Part shown: one piece after another, positions 1 to 10,569 of the stretch
Numbering within the stretch: the stretch's first letter is position 1
Layout of the letters: the number at the start of each line of letters is the position of its first letter
NCBI GenBank assembly: GCA_014529385.2
Contig: CM043947.1
Location: forward strand, 118,583,273 to 118,647,272
Direction: 5' to 3'
Source of the DNA: Adiantum capillus-veneris
Lineage: Eukaryota; Streptophyta; Polypodiopsida; Polypodiales; Pteridaceae
DNA: 64,000 bases
The notes under the pieces: model-generated
What the model saw: only the letters and a program-made list of their open reading frames with translations
Database searches by the model: none
Told to the model about the DNA's origin: nothing
Position numbers and translations under genes: made by a program

Positions 1-1426
1 CCAGAGTGAAAGCGATAGAAATGTCATTAATGTGGGTTATTCATCTGGATAGTATGTGAGAAATGTAGATATGAGAGAAGTGAAGAGATGAGAAGTTTCC
101 CTCCCAAGCCCTATTCTTGCCCGTAGGCAATAAGGATACTGCGGGGAGAGATGTACCTGTAGCAAGAGAACCTAGAGAGGATGAATTACTAAGAATGAGA
201 GAGATAGGTTTGGTTAAGGAGATGAGATTAGATACATATATATATATATATATATTTGGATTAGAGATGAAAATGAAAACAACAAGAAATCAAAAAAACA
301 TCAATGTAGAACACATCTTACTTGAAACCCTTCGGCACCATTATTGATGGGAGAGAGAAGAAGAGTGGATAATTCCACTTTGATTGATACACCAAGTGCA
401 AGACCTTCTTTGATTAGAGTTGATCTTCCAAGGTTAGCTTGTTCAAGAATGGCTAGTCTCCCTCTAGGAGAAAGTGTAGGCTTGGGCTTATGTTAATGGC
501 TAAGTACAATTAGGCATTACTACTCACTCCCTCAAGAATTCCTCTCATCAATGGCTTGAATGCTTGAGTTCCTTCCAAGGAAGAAGAGGTCCCCTTTTAT
601 AGGTGAAGGGAACCCCCAAGGGTTTACACAAGAAGAGAGGAGCCAGTGTGAACAGGAATTGGAAAAGTTGGAAATGAGCTGCCCCTGCATGATGTGGGCA
701 GACTGGGGTCCAGTATTTTGATCATATCTCCTCAACCGTGGCTCCAAATAAAAAAGTAAAAATATGGGCAAAAACTTCAGCTCATTATCTACGATTTTTA
801 TTTTAAAATCATTTTCCAATTCAGATTGGAACCTTGTGTAAAAAATTCATCAAAATAGGGTCCATTTATGGCAGCAAAAGTCTTCATGTGGTCTCCTTAG
901 CCAAGACTTTCATTTAATTCCAAAGGACACCTCATGCCATATGAAAGCATGACATTGCTCCTTGACAAAGTTTTGTAATCATGCTTGCAATAATGCATTA
1001 AAATAAGTGTATCTTTGAAATCATGCCACCTAGTGTCCCACTAGGATTTGATTCTTTCCTAGTAGCTATTTAAAAAGAAATATAAGAAAAGTATAAAAAA
1101 TACATAGAATATATATATATTGGAGTTTACCCTAGATATAGGATCTAGCTAGGGTGTTAGATGATAATGAAATAGTAGAAATAAAGAATCAATGCTTTTT
1201 GCCCCAAGTTAAAGAGGCGGAGCTATTGATGCTTTTCCCATAGTATTTTCTGATGGTAAAGTAAGGATATGTTACCCTTGAGAAAAATAATAGTATGAGA
1301 TAGAAGGCTTATTATTATACTTAAATATGCATATGTACACTATAGAAAATATAATTATGTATTTAAAAAAATACAAGATAACTCTTGTAGCATGAGTTCC
1401 CACTATGTACGTGTCACAACACGACA
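1..1426 (-). repeat. G1 3' LTR (partial)
   Basis: This is a direct repeat of the G1 right LTR. In element orientation it starts TGTCGTGTTGTGACACG at 1426. It lacks its outer end, which lies before the window. It holds an AT microsatellite at about 231-255, shorter than the one in the other LTR (about 8256-8290). A minus-strand frame of 95 codons at 532-819 recurs in the other LTR and is treated as non-genic. Confidence 0.9.
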
Positions 1427-1441
1427 TCCACCCCCTCTAAA
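1427..1441 (-). other. G1 polypurine tract
   Basis: On the minus strand the bases just before the 3' LTR read GTTTAGAGGGGGTGGA, followed directly by the LTR start TGTCGTG. This is the expected position and composition of the plus-strand primer of an LTR retrotransposon. Confidence 0.8.
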
Positions 1442-1484
1442 CCTGCACATCCTCCGGTATGTGCCACATTGTCTCTTTGTAAGA

Positions 1485-2700
1485 TTAGACCTCTTGTATA
1501 TCTTCCTTGTCTTCTTCTTCACTGGATGATTCCAGAGCTTCATGTTCACTTTGATCTTCACCTGTGTTTTTCTCTTCTTCCTCATCCATATCTTCTAGAT
1601 CATTGTCTCCTCTTCTCTTAAACATTTTAATCCTTTTTCCTGCAATGAGAATCTTTACTTCTGTACCATCTAGTTCAGACAAGATGTAAGTAGCATTTTC
1701 ATGCACATGCTTTACAACATACGGTCCAAACCATCTTTTTGAGAACTTACGCATGACTGTGTGCTGGTTATCAAGGCTACTATCATACACTAAAACGCAG
1801 TCACCTTTGTCAATTGCTTTGCTCCTGAGTCGATGTCGCTTATCAAAATAGTCCTTGCTTTTCAACCTTGCATTTTTGAGTCGTTCTTTTGTAGCTTCAA
1901 TGTCTCCAGGTCTTCTCTCTAGCTGTCTTATACGCAGTGCAAGGAGATCTTCCCTACTAAGCCCCTCTTGCCAAGGTAGTACATTCCATGTGGGAATTGT
2001 AACCTCAATCGGAATCACTGGCTTTTGACCATGCATTAGCTCCGCAGGCATGTAGCCAGTTACTGAGCTATGTGTTGTACGATCAGTCCATAAAGCATAT
2101 GGTAACAATTTTGGCTACTCACCAACTCTTCCTTCACAAGCCTTGGCCAAAGCTTTGATGATAGGAGGATGCCCTCTTTCACTCTTTCCATTGCCTTCAG
2201 GGTTGTAAGCTGTAGTAAGAGAAAGCTTGATCCCTAATCTAGAAAAGAACTCCCTTGCTTCTTCGGCATCCAGTTCACCTCGATCTGCAATGATTTTTCC
2301 ACACAACCATAACGGCAAATCACCTCATCAAGAAGGAATTTGCACACAGCTTCTGTGGTCTTAGCTCTTAATGCTCTTCCTTCAACCTGGTTAGTTAGGT
2401 CCTCTCGTGCAAGAACCAAGTATCTCATCTGCCAGAGTCCTAAAGGCATCGTGACTAGATCCACAACCCATTTATAATGCATGGCTAGTGGATATGTAGG
2501 GTGCAATCCATCACGATGTCGAACATTTGACTACATTTGACAAGTTACACATGACTTTACAAACTGAGATACATCTTTATACATACCCTTCCACGAGTAT
2601 TTTTCTTTCAACTTGGAGAAGGTTGCCCACACACCCCTGTGTCCAGCCCATAGACTCTCATGAAACTCTTGCATGAGCTTACTTGAGTCTCTTTTTTACA
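1485..2700 (-). pseudogene. G1 integrase (broken)
   Basis: This is the integrase of G1, which inserts the cDNA into chromosomes. Reading right to left on the minus strand, the zinc-binding H2C2 region (His pair near 2640-2660, Cys pair CVTC near 2545) is spread over frame breaks. The catalytic core follows at 2500-2120, with ADRGE carrying the second Asp and GKSERG the Glu. The C-terminal part (2108-1485) holds a YFDKRHRLR segment, a KRWFGPYVV segment and an acidic tail rich in Asp/Glu. Stops or frameshifts near 2690, 2540, 2320 and 2110 split it into three or four frames. The C-terminal piece remains open for 207 codons. No chromodomain is visible. Confidence 0.85.
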
Positions 2701-5028
2701 TATAACCCGTTGTGGTGTAGCACCCTTTTGTTTAGGATGCTTCCACAAGTAACCATCCCTTAAAAAGTACCCATATGCTTTCCTGCGTATCCTCTTGAAT
2801 TCTTGTTCAGACCAATCATCCTGTTTTGTTAGAGTATTCAAGTACCTTCCAATAGAAAGCCAATCACCTTCATAAAGATCTTTCAAGAACAATTCAAGTG
2901 AATTAGTCATGCAGACATTGTTACCTTTGACATGAGAGATAGAATAGAATTTTGTGCCTACATCATCTCCCTCATCAATCATTTGTGACTCATCTTCATA
3001 CCTTGCCCTTGATAGCATATCTGCCACTGTATTGTCTTTACCTGCAATGTGCTTAAACTCGGGATTTAAGGACTTAATGTAGGCAATCCACCGCAACATA
3101 GCAATGTCTGGTGTTGAGCAGCTTGTAATCATCCCAAGAAGTGGTAGACAATCTGTTTCTACAACCACACATGCACCAATTAGGTACTCTTTCCCACTTT
3201 TCAAGGCTGTAACCATACCCCATAACTCTCTCTTTATCTGTGGATAGTTTCTTTGGCGAGCACTTAGTACCTTTGCTCCAAATCTTACCACATACCTGTG
3301 TCCTTCTTTGTCATCTTGCCCTATTGCCCATCCAATCCCTGTAGAACTGGTGTCTACTGTCACAATTACTGGCCTTTGACACTCATAGTCTACCTTTCTC
3401 AAAGTTGTTGCTGACTGGAGCAACTCCTTTAGCTTTTTCATGGATTTTACATGTGCTTCTGTCCATTTAAACTTTTGATTCTTTCTAAGCAGCTGATAAA
3501 GAGGATCAGCTACATGTGCATAATGTGGAATCCAAATAACATAGAAGACACATGCTCCCAGAAACCTTCTAACCTCAGTGATGCTAGTGCATGTTTCTTT
3601 CATTCTTTGGATGGCATCTACCTTTGATGGACAAGGTTTCCTACCATATGGCCTGCACATGTGCCCCACAATGAGCACTTCTTTGACACCAAACATAGAC
3701 TTTTTCCCTGACAATGTAAGATTCACTTCTTCCAACCTAGACAAAATTTTATCACAATCATTTATGTGATTTACCACAAACCTGTGACATCCCTTGAGAT
3801 CCAAAGCTTCATCTTTGTCACTTTCTTCACATCCTTTGATAGGCAAATCATCAATGAAAGGCATTGTGATTTGAGGAATAAAGTCACGTAAGACCTTATT
3901 CATCCCATTCATCATATGTGCAACCGAGTTGGTTGCTCCCTGTAGCAAGGTACACATCCTTACCAAACCCAAAGGTGTCCTCATGGTTGTCAAGTCTCTG
4001 CTTTCGATTGTAAGCTAAAATTGATCATACACTGAGTAGAGATCCCCCATTGAGTAGATTGCCCTCCCTGCAAACGCCTCTGCAAATTCATCCACAATTG
4101 GACCTGTACCTACATTTCTAATTGTCACCTTGTTCACTGGTTGCATATCTTGGATGAAGCGTAGAGAACCATTCTTCTTTGGAACTGTGAACCACCTGTT
4201 TGAGTATGGAGCACAAGAAGGCTCCAAGATTCCCATTTTGATTTTCTCATTCAGTAGCTCTACTAACTTTGACAAATGAGCCTTTGGAATCGGAATAGGC
4301 CGCAGATTCCAAGGCACATGAGGTATTGTGAAAATTACCATAGGAGCTACAATATAAGGATCAACACATCCTATCTCATGTGTCTCAAATGAAAAAGCCT
4401 TACCATGCTTTGAAAGCATTTCTTTGAAGCACTTTGTCTCCTCCTGTGTTAGAAACTCCTCGCAACCAATCTGCAACTCTTGAAAAGACTCCTTTGTGAA
4501 GGTATGCCCGATCTTTTTAGGATTCCGCAAACTTGGTTGTAAAGAAGCCTGTTCAATCTTTTCCCTGTTGTTGGGTGGTAAGGGTGAAGCTACTGGCTTC
4601 ACCTTCTTTGCTACACTCTTGTATTTAGTTTCAACATGGACTTCTGGGCCAACTGTTTGGCTTTCTTTAAAGGCTTCTATTACTTGATACATTTCCATAG
4701 AGCAAACTTCCACAACTTCATTTTCAAGATGCAAACTAGACCTCATTATAGCATCAAGCTAACCCATAGTATCTACAAAAGAAACTTGTTCACACAAACC
4801 CAAAACATTTTCAGTAGGCTTTAGCAACCCACTCTTTTTCATGCCTATTTGTACATTATGCACATAATGCCTCTCATATCTCTTCAAATCTTCAAGTTTT
4901 GTAAAACATACTGATCCATTCCTTGTTACCAAGGAGCTCATTGAGAAAGTTTCACCTATTTTTGGATCAGGCGAGACCCTTTTTCTTTCTGTACCACTGC
5001 AATCCCGCTTTACAATGGTACTTGGCAA
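2608..5028 (-). pseudogene. G1 reverse transcriptase and RNase H (two in-frame TAG stops)
   Basis: This is the pol region that copies the element RNA. The frame opens at 5028 and runs in one phase to 2608 except for TAG codons at 4759-4761 and 4015-4017. RT motifs are VPKKNGSLRF, a LYSVYDQF block, and the active site FIDDLPIKG near 3860. RNase H follows, with DTSSTGIGW near 3340, an RELWGM block near 3225 and DNTVADMLSR near 3020. The start of the integrase N-terminus follows. The FIDD active site is intact. The FIDDLPIKG and LQGATNSVAHMMN context is unlike the YIDDILV type usual in plant gypsy elements. Expression would need frameshifting from gag (see 4991-5034). Confidence 0.88.
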
Positions 5029-5034
5029 AAACCC
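4991..5034 (-). promoter_or_regulatory. Candidate -1 programmed ribosomal frameshift site between gag-PR and RT
   Basis: On the minus strand the heptamer G-GGT-TTT (plus 5028-5034) lies in the gag phase and fits the X-XXY-YYZ slippery rule. Six bases later a 9-bp stem begins: GTACCATTG (5013-5021) pairs with CAGTGGTAC (4991-4999), with one G-U pair and a 13-base loop. The gag frame ends at a TAA inside this hairpin, and the RT frame is in the -1 phase from the heptamer. A chance indel in a decayed copy remains possible. Confidence 0.55.
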
Positions 5035-7397
5035 ATCATTTCTCTATGATCATGAAACTCTTTGCTTACCTTTGGTAGAGGATGTTCTCTGAGGTTGTCA
5101 CGATTTCTTTCATGGTTTACACAAACTGTGAGAAATTGGACAGCACGTTTACCATCTTTGCTATGTATCCTAGCATATGCTGAACCATCGTCCATTACCT
5201 TTGTTTCCATTCGAACTCCCACAATGTAGGGTTTTCCAAGGATGAGATGATATGAAGATGTATCCTGAACAAAGAAGTTTTGGTCAATCTTTACATCACC
5301 TATTGTCACCTTCACACTTGGACATGCTGCATACAATTCACCGGATGAATTGCTTGCCACTTTTACCATCCAACCATGATCTGTGTCCATTGGCCATTTG
5401 CACTTGTTGTAGAGACTCTTCGACATTATGTTTATTTCTGAACCATGGTCAATCAAGGCAACAAATGGCTCTTCAAGATCACCTATCTTGACCAAAGTTT
5501 CTGTAGTAGCCCTTGCCCAATGACTTCGTGAATAGTAACTCCTAGTAATATCTTCAACTTCTTTATCATCATTTGAGAAATACACTTGCTTCACTCTCCC
5601 ACTAGATTGGTAGCATCCTACCACAGCTCCATCATTCTCCTTATTTTGCAGTTGCATCCCTTGTGTCTTTGAGGTTTCCCCTTCAACCTGTGGACAAGAA
5701 ACTTCAGCAAGGGTTTGCCTCTTTCTCTTGATGATGTCAATGATCTCCTCATGGAATTCACGCTTTGCAATGCCAAGAACTTCTCCCAGAGTAAACTCAA
5801 TCTTGCTATTCAAGATCCTTTCCTCCAAGACTTTCTTTAAATCTGTAGCAACCTCAATATCAGATTGTAGTTTATAAGTTGGGCCTTTTGTCTTACCTTT
5901 CGTTGGCTCTTTCTTCTTTCCTGTTGTAGACTCCTCCATGAGTACTTCAGGTAGAGATGCTCCTTTTGTTGAGGGTGTTTGAGAAGGAATTGAGTCACTT
6001 CTTCCCCCAGTTCTAGAAGCTCTTTTTGATGGTCCTTCATCAGTATTCTCACGTCTGCGCTTCTCTTCTACAATTGCCTCATTTTGTTGGCATTTTGTAA
6101 TGTAGGCATGCACTGACAATGAGTCCACTGGATCATTCCATCCTATTTCTAGACGTATGCAATCACCTACTTCATGTAGAATCTCATTTGTAAGCTTTCC
6201 CTTTTTAGCTAATTGCATGACATTTGGCCAAATTTGACCATGATGGTCACTCACCTCTTCATCACAAAAATGCTCAATTTTTACTCCATAAGTAGCTACC
6301 TCAACTGAAGAGGTGGCATTCTTATTTGCCATATCTTCAACTAAGGTTTGCATTCCCCCCTTCCCAAAGTTAGTTCGCAAGGGTAGACCTGTCTCTCTTA
6401 AGTGGATTTTACCATCCTTAAAAAAGACAACATATTTTGACAAAGCATCACTAAAATCATCACAATCCCTTCTTACATGGTCTGTACTATCACACCAAAT
6501 ACATCTATTAGCAAACCCTTCTTTGGGCTGTTGTCTTTGCCTAGGAAGTGGCCCTGATGGTTGGCCTTTTTCTTCAAGCTTTGCAAGCTTCACCTTCAAG
6601 TCACGCATTCCCTTCACAAGCTCATCTAGCATGGACTCATCAAACTTAGGAGCGATAAAAGTAGGCTTTACCATTTTGTCAGGAGTTGAGGTGGAAGGAC
6701 TTGTAGTGTTTAGTACCATCTTGTCCCTTCTTCTTTGTCGTTTGGCAAGCAGTGAGACAGCACCTTCAACCTCATTCCAGTCGGTCTTTAGTCCTTGCTC
6801 AGCATCTTCATCTTCAAGAAGAAGCTCCAAATTTTCTTGAAACTCTTTACCTGTAGCTTGTAAGAAAAGATCTGTCTTCTCTGCATCTAGTGTGGCCCTT
6901 TCAGTCCTTGTGAGTTGTGCATAGCGCCGCTCAAATTCCCTAAGTAGTTCTGTTATTGATAGTCCTTGCTTTGGCTTGACTACCCATTCTAAGAAAGTCC
7001 TTTTGGTCACTCTCTCAGAGTCCTCCATGAAATATTCCTCCTTTAAAGCTACTTTGAGTTCTTCCCAATTTCTCCCATGCCCGTCTTTAATTGCCCTAAC
7101 ATGCTCCCTAATTTCTGGAGAAACAACTAGCTCAAAGCTTTGAATCATCTCACCTTTTGACACGCGATGCAGCTCCATCTCCTTCACATACTCGCGTAAG
7201 TACCTGGTTACATCTTTGCCATTGAATTGATCCATTCTGTTGACGACCGCTTGTATGGCCTTCGTTGCTGAAATCTCCCTTCTTTCAGTGGCATGTTGTT
7301 GTTGCATGAACATTGCAAATGCTTGAAACATTTGCATTGTTGTTGGGTCAAAATGCATACTCTGTTGCTCAACATGATCACCCATGGTTACCCACAA
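5010..7397 (-). CDS. G1 gag-protease polyprotein
   Basis: This is an intact frame of 795 codons. It encodes the structural gag protein that packages element RNA, followed by an aspartic protease that processes the polyprotein. The N-terminal half is a retrotransposon gag capsid domain (about residues 55-235). A zinc knuckle with CX2CX4HX4C spacing, CIWCDSTDHVRRDC, lies near residues 297-310. A charged Lys/Ser/Thr-rich linker follows. The protease motif ALIDHGSEINIMS is near residues 640-650, with DHGS in place of the common DSGA/DTGA. Two start codons lie four codons apart; the second (MGDHVE) could equally be used. The frame ends in the candidate frameshift hairpin. It is the best-preserved gene of G1. 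Confidence 0.9.
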   Translation of the reverse strand: MWVTMGDHVEQQSMHFDPTTMQMFQAFAMFMQQQHATERREISATKAIQAVVNRMDQFNGKDVTRYLREYVKEMELHRVSKGEMIQSFELVVSPEIREHVRAIKDGHGRNWEELKVALKEEYFMEDSERVTKRTFLEWVVKPKQGLSITELLREFERRYAQLTRTERATLDAEKTDLFLQATGKEFQENLELLLEDEDAEQGLKTDWNEVEGAVSLLAKRQRRRDKMVLNTTSPSTSTPDKMVKPTFIAPKFDESMLDELVKGMRDLKVKLAKLEEKGQPSGPLPRQRQQPKEGFANRCIWCDSTDHVRRDCDDFSDALSKYVVFFKDGKIHLRETGLPLRTNFGKGGMQTLVEDMANKNATSSVEVATYGVKIEHFCDEEVSDHHGQIWPNVMQLAKKGKLTNEILHEVGDCIRLEIGWNDPVDSLSVHAYITKCQQNEAIVEEKRRRENTDEGPSKRASRTGGRSDSIPSQTPSTKGASLPEVLMEESTTGKKKEPTKGKTKGPTYKLQSDIEVATDLKKVLEERILNSKIEFTLGEVLGIAKREFHEEIIDIIKRKRQTLAEVSCPQVEGETSKTQGMQLQNKENDGAVVGCYQSSGRVKQVYFSNDDKEVEDITRSYYSRSHWARATTETLVKIGDLEEPFVALIDHGSEINIMSKSLYNKCKWPMDTDHGWMVKVASNSSGELYAACPSVKVTIGDVKIDQNFFVQDTSSYHLILGKPYIVGVRMETKVMDDGSAYARIHSKDGKRAVQFLTVCVNHERNRDNLREHPLPKVSKEFHDHREMMGFCQVPL

Positions 7398-7545
7398 ACT
7401 CTCACCCTAGCAGTTTCGCGTCGGGTTCAACAAAAATATGTCGAGAAATTTGCTGTCTTGCCAGGAAAGCACCGGGCTTATGGCTGTGAGAGTTTGTGAG
7501 AGAACTCAACAAAAACTATATGAAGGAGTTAAACCATAGATGCCA
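7398..7545 (-). other. G1 leader between 5' LTR and gag
   Basis: This short untranslated leader lies upstream of gag. No canonical initiator-Met primer site is visible. A minus-strand TGG (TGGCATCTATGG, ending about 7545) directly follows a CA that could end the LTR. It is the best primer-site candidate, but the tRNA cannot be named. Confidence 0.45.
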
Positions 7546-8255
7546 TGAAGACTAGGGTTTGGAAAGAAGTGCAATCAAAGAAGACTCACTCTTTCTCTCT
7601 TGCACTCACACACACAAAGAAAGAACGCAAAAGAGAATGTCAAAACAATACGAAGATGAAAACATCAAGGCTATGGTCATATCGTATCATGGGTAATATG
7701 AAAGGGTTAATGGATGAGTTAATGGAATTCAATCTTGGCTGACCAAATAGGCTACGAATTGTTCTTTGGAATTGTAGTTTTGTGCTTACCATAATATATA
7801 TATTTTGTCTAGTGATTGGGATTAAGTATGTGTACAAATCCTCTTGGTTCATAGCAAGATAACTATGCTTACATCAAAAGAAAAATTATAGTCTATGAGA
7901 GGTAGTATGATGGGATCCGATAATAGAAGTATTTCATTGAGCCTTTTAGGGCCGAAGAGAAACACTATACGTTGTTGAAAGTATATTTTACGGCTAATCC
8001 ACACGTTAATTCTAATAGATCGTACAGAGTGAAAGCGATAGAAATGATCATCATGTGGGTTATTCATCTAGGATAGTATGTGAAAAATGTAGATATGAGA
8101 GAAGTGAAGAGATGAGAAGTTTCCCTCCCAAGCCCTATTCTTGCCCGTAGGCAATAAGGATATTGCGGGGAGAGATGTACCTGTAGCAAGAGAACCTAGA
8201 GAGGATGAATTACTAAGAATGAGAGAGATAGGTTTGGTTAAGGAGATGAGATTAG

Positions 8256-8289
<34 letters not shown>

Positions 8290-9462
8290 GTTGGATTAGA
8301 GATGAAAATGAAAACAACAAGAAATCAAGAAAACATCAATGTAGAACACATCTTACTTGAAACCCTTCGGCACCATTATTGATGGGAGAGAGAAGAAGAG
8401 TGGATAATTCCACTTTGATTGATACACCAAGTGCAAAACCTTCTTTGATTAGAGTTGATCTTCCAAGGTTAGTTTGTTGCAAGAATGGCTAGTCTCCCTC
8501 TAGGAGAAAGTGTAGGCTTGGGCTTATGTTAATGGCTAAGTACAATTAGGCATTACTACTCACTCCCTCGAGAATTCCTCTCATCAATGGCTTGAATGCT
8601 TGAGTTCCTTCCAAGGAAGAATAGGTCCCCTTTTATAGGTGAAGGGAACCCCCAAGGGTTTACACAAGAAGAGAGGAGCCAGTGTGAACAGGAATTGGAA
8701 AAGTTGGAAATGAGTTGCCCCTGCATGATGTGGGCAGACTGGGGTCCAGTATTTTGATCATATCTCCTCAACCGTGGCTCCAAATAAAAAAGTAAAAATA
8801 TGGGCAAAAACTTCAGCTCATTAGCTACGATTTTTATTCTAAAATCATTTTCCAATTCGGATTGGAACCTTGTGTAAAAAATTCATCAAAATAGGGTCCA
8901 TTTATGGCAGCAAAAGTCTTCATGTGGTCTCCTTAGCCTAGACTTTCATGTAATTCCAAAGGACACCTCATGCCATATGAAAGCATGATATTGCTCCTTG
9001 ACAAAGTTTTGTAATCATGCTTGCAATAATGCATTAAAATAACTGTATCTTTGAAATCATGCCACTTAGTGTCCCACTAGGATTTGATTCTCTCCTAGTA
9101 GCTATTTAAAAAGAAATATAAGAAAAGTATAAAAAATACATAGAATATATATATATTGGAGTTTACCCTAGATATAGGATCTAGCTAGGGTGTGAGATGA
9201 TAATGAAATAGTAGAAATAAAGAATCAATGCTTTTTGCCCCAAGTTAAAGAGGCGGAGCTATTGATGCTTTTCCCATAGTATTTTCTGATGGTAAAGTAA
9301 GGATATGTTACCCTTGAGAAAAATAATAGGATGAGATAGAAGGATTATTATTATACTTAAATATGCATATGTACACTATAGAAAATATAATTATGTATCT
9401 AAAAAAATACAAGATAACTCTTGTAGCATGCGTTCCCACTATGTACGTGTCACAACACGACA
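7546..9462 (-). repeat. G1 5' LTR
   Basis: The outer end at 9462 is firm because it matches the left LTR end at 1426. The inner end is proposed at TG 7546 from TG...CA rules and the adjacent possible primer site; only 8025-9462 is proven by duplication. It contains the AT microsatellite at about 8256-8290. It also holds two successive minus-strand frames (7849-8067 and 7640-7852) that resemble each other in translation. Confidence 0.65.
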
Positions 9463-9741
9463 GCGTATAATGTCTCAATGGGCATCTGGAGACCAAATTT
9501 GACAAATCTGACTGAACCAGGGTGTTCAAAAATAGGGTTTTACCTTAAGTACACCTTGAGACTAGGGTTTTGACCAACCCTTAGTACCCAAAAGCCAAAA
9601 GACAAAGTGTCAAAAACGAGAAAAAGAGAAAAACTTGTGGTTCTAAGCATATTTTGCATAAAAATTGGTAAAAGTGCTTGAAAACCAGTGATTAAAGACA
9701 TGGGGATGCTTGTGTTCTAATTCTGACCAAAAACTCAGCTA

Positions 9742-9767
9742 AAGTCTTTATACGCGTATAAAGACTT
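9742..9767. repeat. Palindrome copy 1 (26 bp, perfect)
   Basis: The half-site AAGTCTTTATACG is followed immediately by its exact complement, so the whole 26 bp is self-complementary with no spacer. Confidence 0.97.
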
Positions 9768-10027
9768 ACTGAACAGATCTGGCTCAAATGGAGTAAATGA
9801 ATATTCCCTACTGTTCTAAGGCAGAAAAGAAGTACCTAGCCAAAATTTGATTGCTTTTGAAATTCATATGGGCTAGAAAGTGCAAAAAAGGCAAACCTGG
9901 ACTAGATAAAAACTTGAATTGTTCATAACTGACACCAAAAGGGGTGAAAACAAAAACTGAGAGTATCTAGGAGTTCCTTAGGGTGTAGGGAACATCCAAA
10001 ACAAAATTGGGTCAAATCTGTGTCAGA

Positions 10028-10051
10028 AGTCTTTACACGCGTATAAAGACT
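10028..10051. repeat. Palindrome copy 2 (24 bp, one mismatch)
   Basis: This is the same motif with ACACGCGTAT at the centre, so one base pair is broken relative to the perfect copies. Its centre is 285 bp from copy 1. Confidence 0.95.
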
Positions 10052-10152
10052 CATCTCCTAGGAAAGACACCATATTTGGAAACTGACATCATAGGGTTGT
10101 TCATATTGTAAAGTCAACCATGGGACCAAGTTTGGTGTAATTCTGCCACAGT

Positions 10153-10176
10153 AGTCTTTATACGCGTATAAAGACT
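10153..10176. repeat. Palindrome copy 3 (24 bp, perfect)
   Basis: The half-site AGTCTTTATACG is followed by its complement. Its centre is 125 bp from copy 2. Confidence 0.97.
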
Positions 10177-10569
10177 TGAGGCTAGATTTGGGCTCAAAAA
10201 GAGAAACTAACTGTTCCAAAGACATTCTGTCAACCTTGAAATCCCAAATATTTTGTCAAAACAAGATTTGGACTTAATCAACGAGTCCAATTGCTAAAAT
10301 AGGTGTGAAAAGTTGAGACTTACTCACCGAGTGCATAAAATTTGCATACAATCATTGATTGAGGATTGATTGACTAGTTCTAACAGTTGTGGATGGCTAA
10401 TGTGAATGCTCATATTTTGATGAAGTTTCAAAGGCTAAATATTTTCTGAGAAAGCAGGAACTAGGGATTCCAACTACACAAGGGAGCAAGTCAAGGAAAA
10501 GACACGAACAACAGAACTTCTCATATAAAAGGTTTGGTTTAAAAAAAGGCTATTTAAGAGGTGAATTTG

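Larger units (their letters stand above)
1..9462 (-). mobile_element. G1: Ty3/gypsy LTR retrotransposon, left LTR cut by window edge
   Basis: The two ends are near-identical direct repeats: 1-1426 matches about 8025-9462. Both end in the same bases (...CACAACACGACA). Between them, on the minus strand, lie gag, protease, RT, RNase H and integrase in Ty3/gypsy order. A purine-rich tract on the minus strand abuts the left LTR, so the left copy is the 3' LTR. The coding region has two in-frame TAG stops in pol and frame breaks around the integrase N-terminus, so this copy is not autonomous. The LTRs differ at few positions, mostly in AT-microsatellite length, so the insertion is fairly young. The left flank is outside the window, so no target duplication can be checked. 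It abuts the 5' region of G2. Confidence 0.93.
9463..10560 (+). other. G2 5' region (LTR/leader remnant) with palindromes
   Basis: This non-coding sequence lies between the end of G1 and the G2 gag start. It is AT-rich and carries three copies of a long palindrome (9742-9767, 10028-10051, 10153-10176). A CATATAAAAGG box sits at about 10520-10531, about 40 bases before the gag ATG. No LTR partner is present because the 3' end of G2 is lost at 19071. It is assigned to G2 by position only. Confidence 0.55.

Noticed and set aside
532-819. A 95-codon minus-strand frame repeated at 8556-8855, which looks conserved.
   Set aside because: The two copies lie in the two LTRs of G1 and are similar only because LTRs are duplicates. 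No known domain is seen.
6313-6840. A 175-codon plus-strand frame.
   Set aside because: It lies opposite the intact G1 gag frame and its Ser/Leu-rich composition is that of a shadow.
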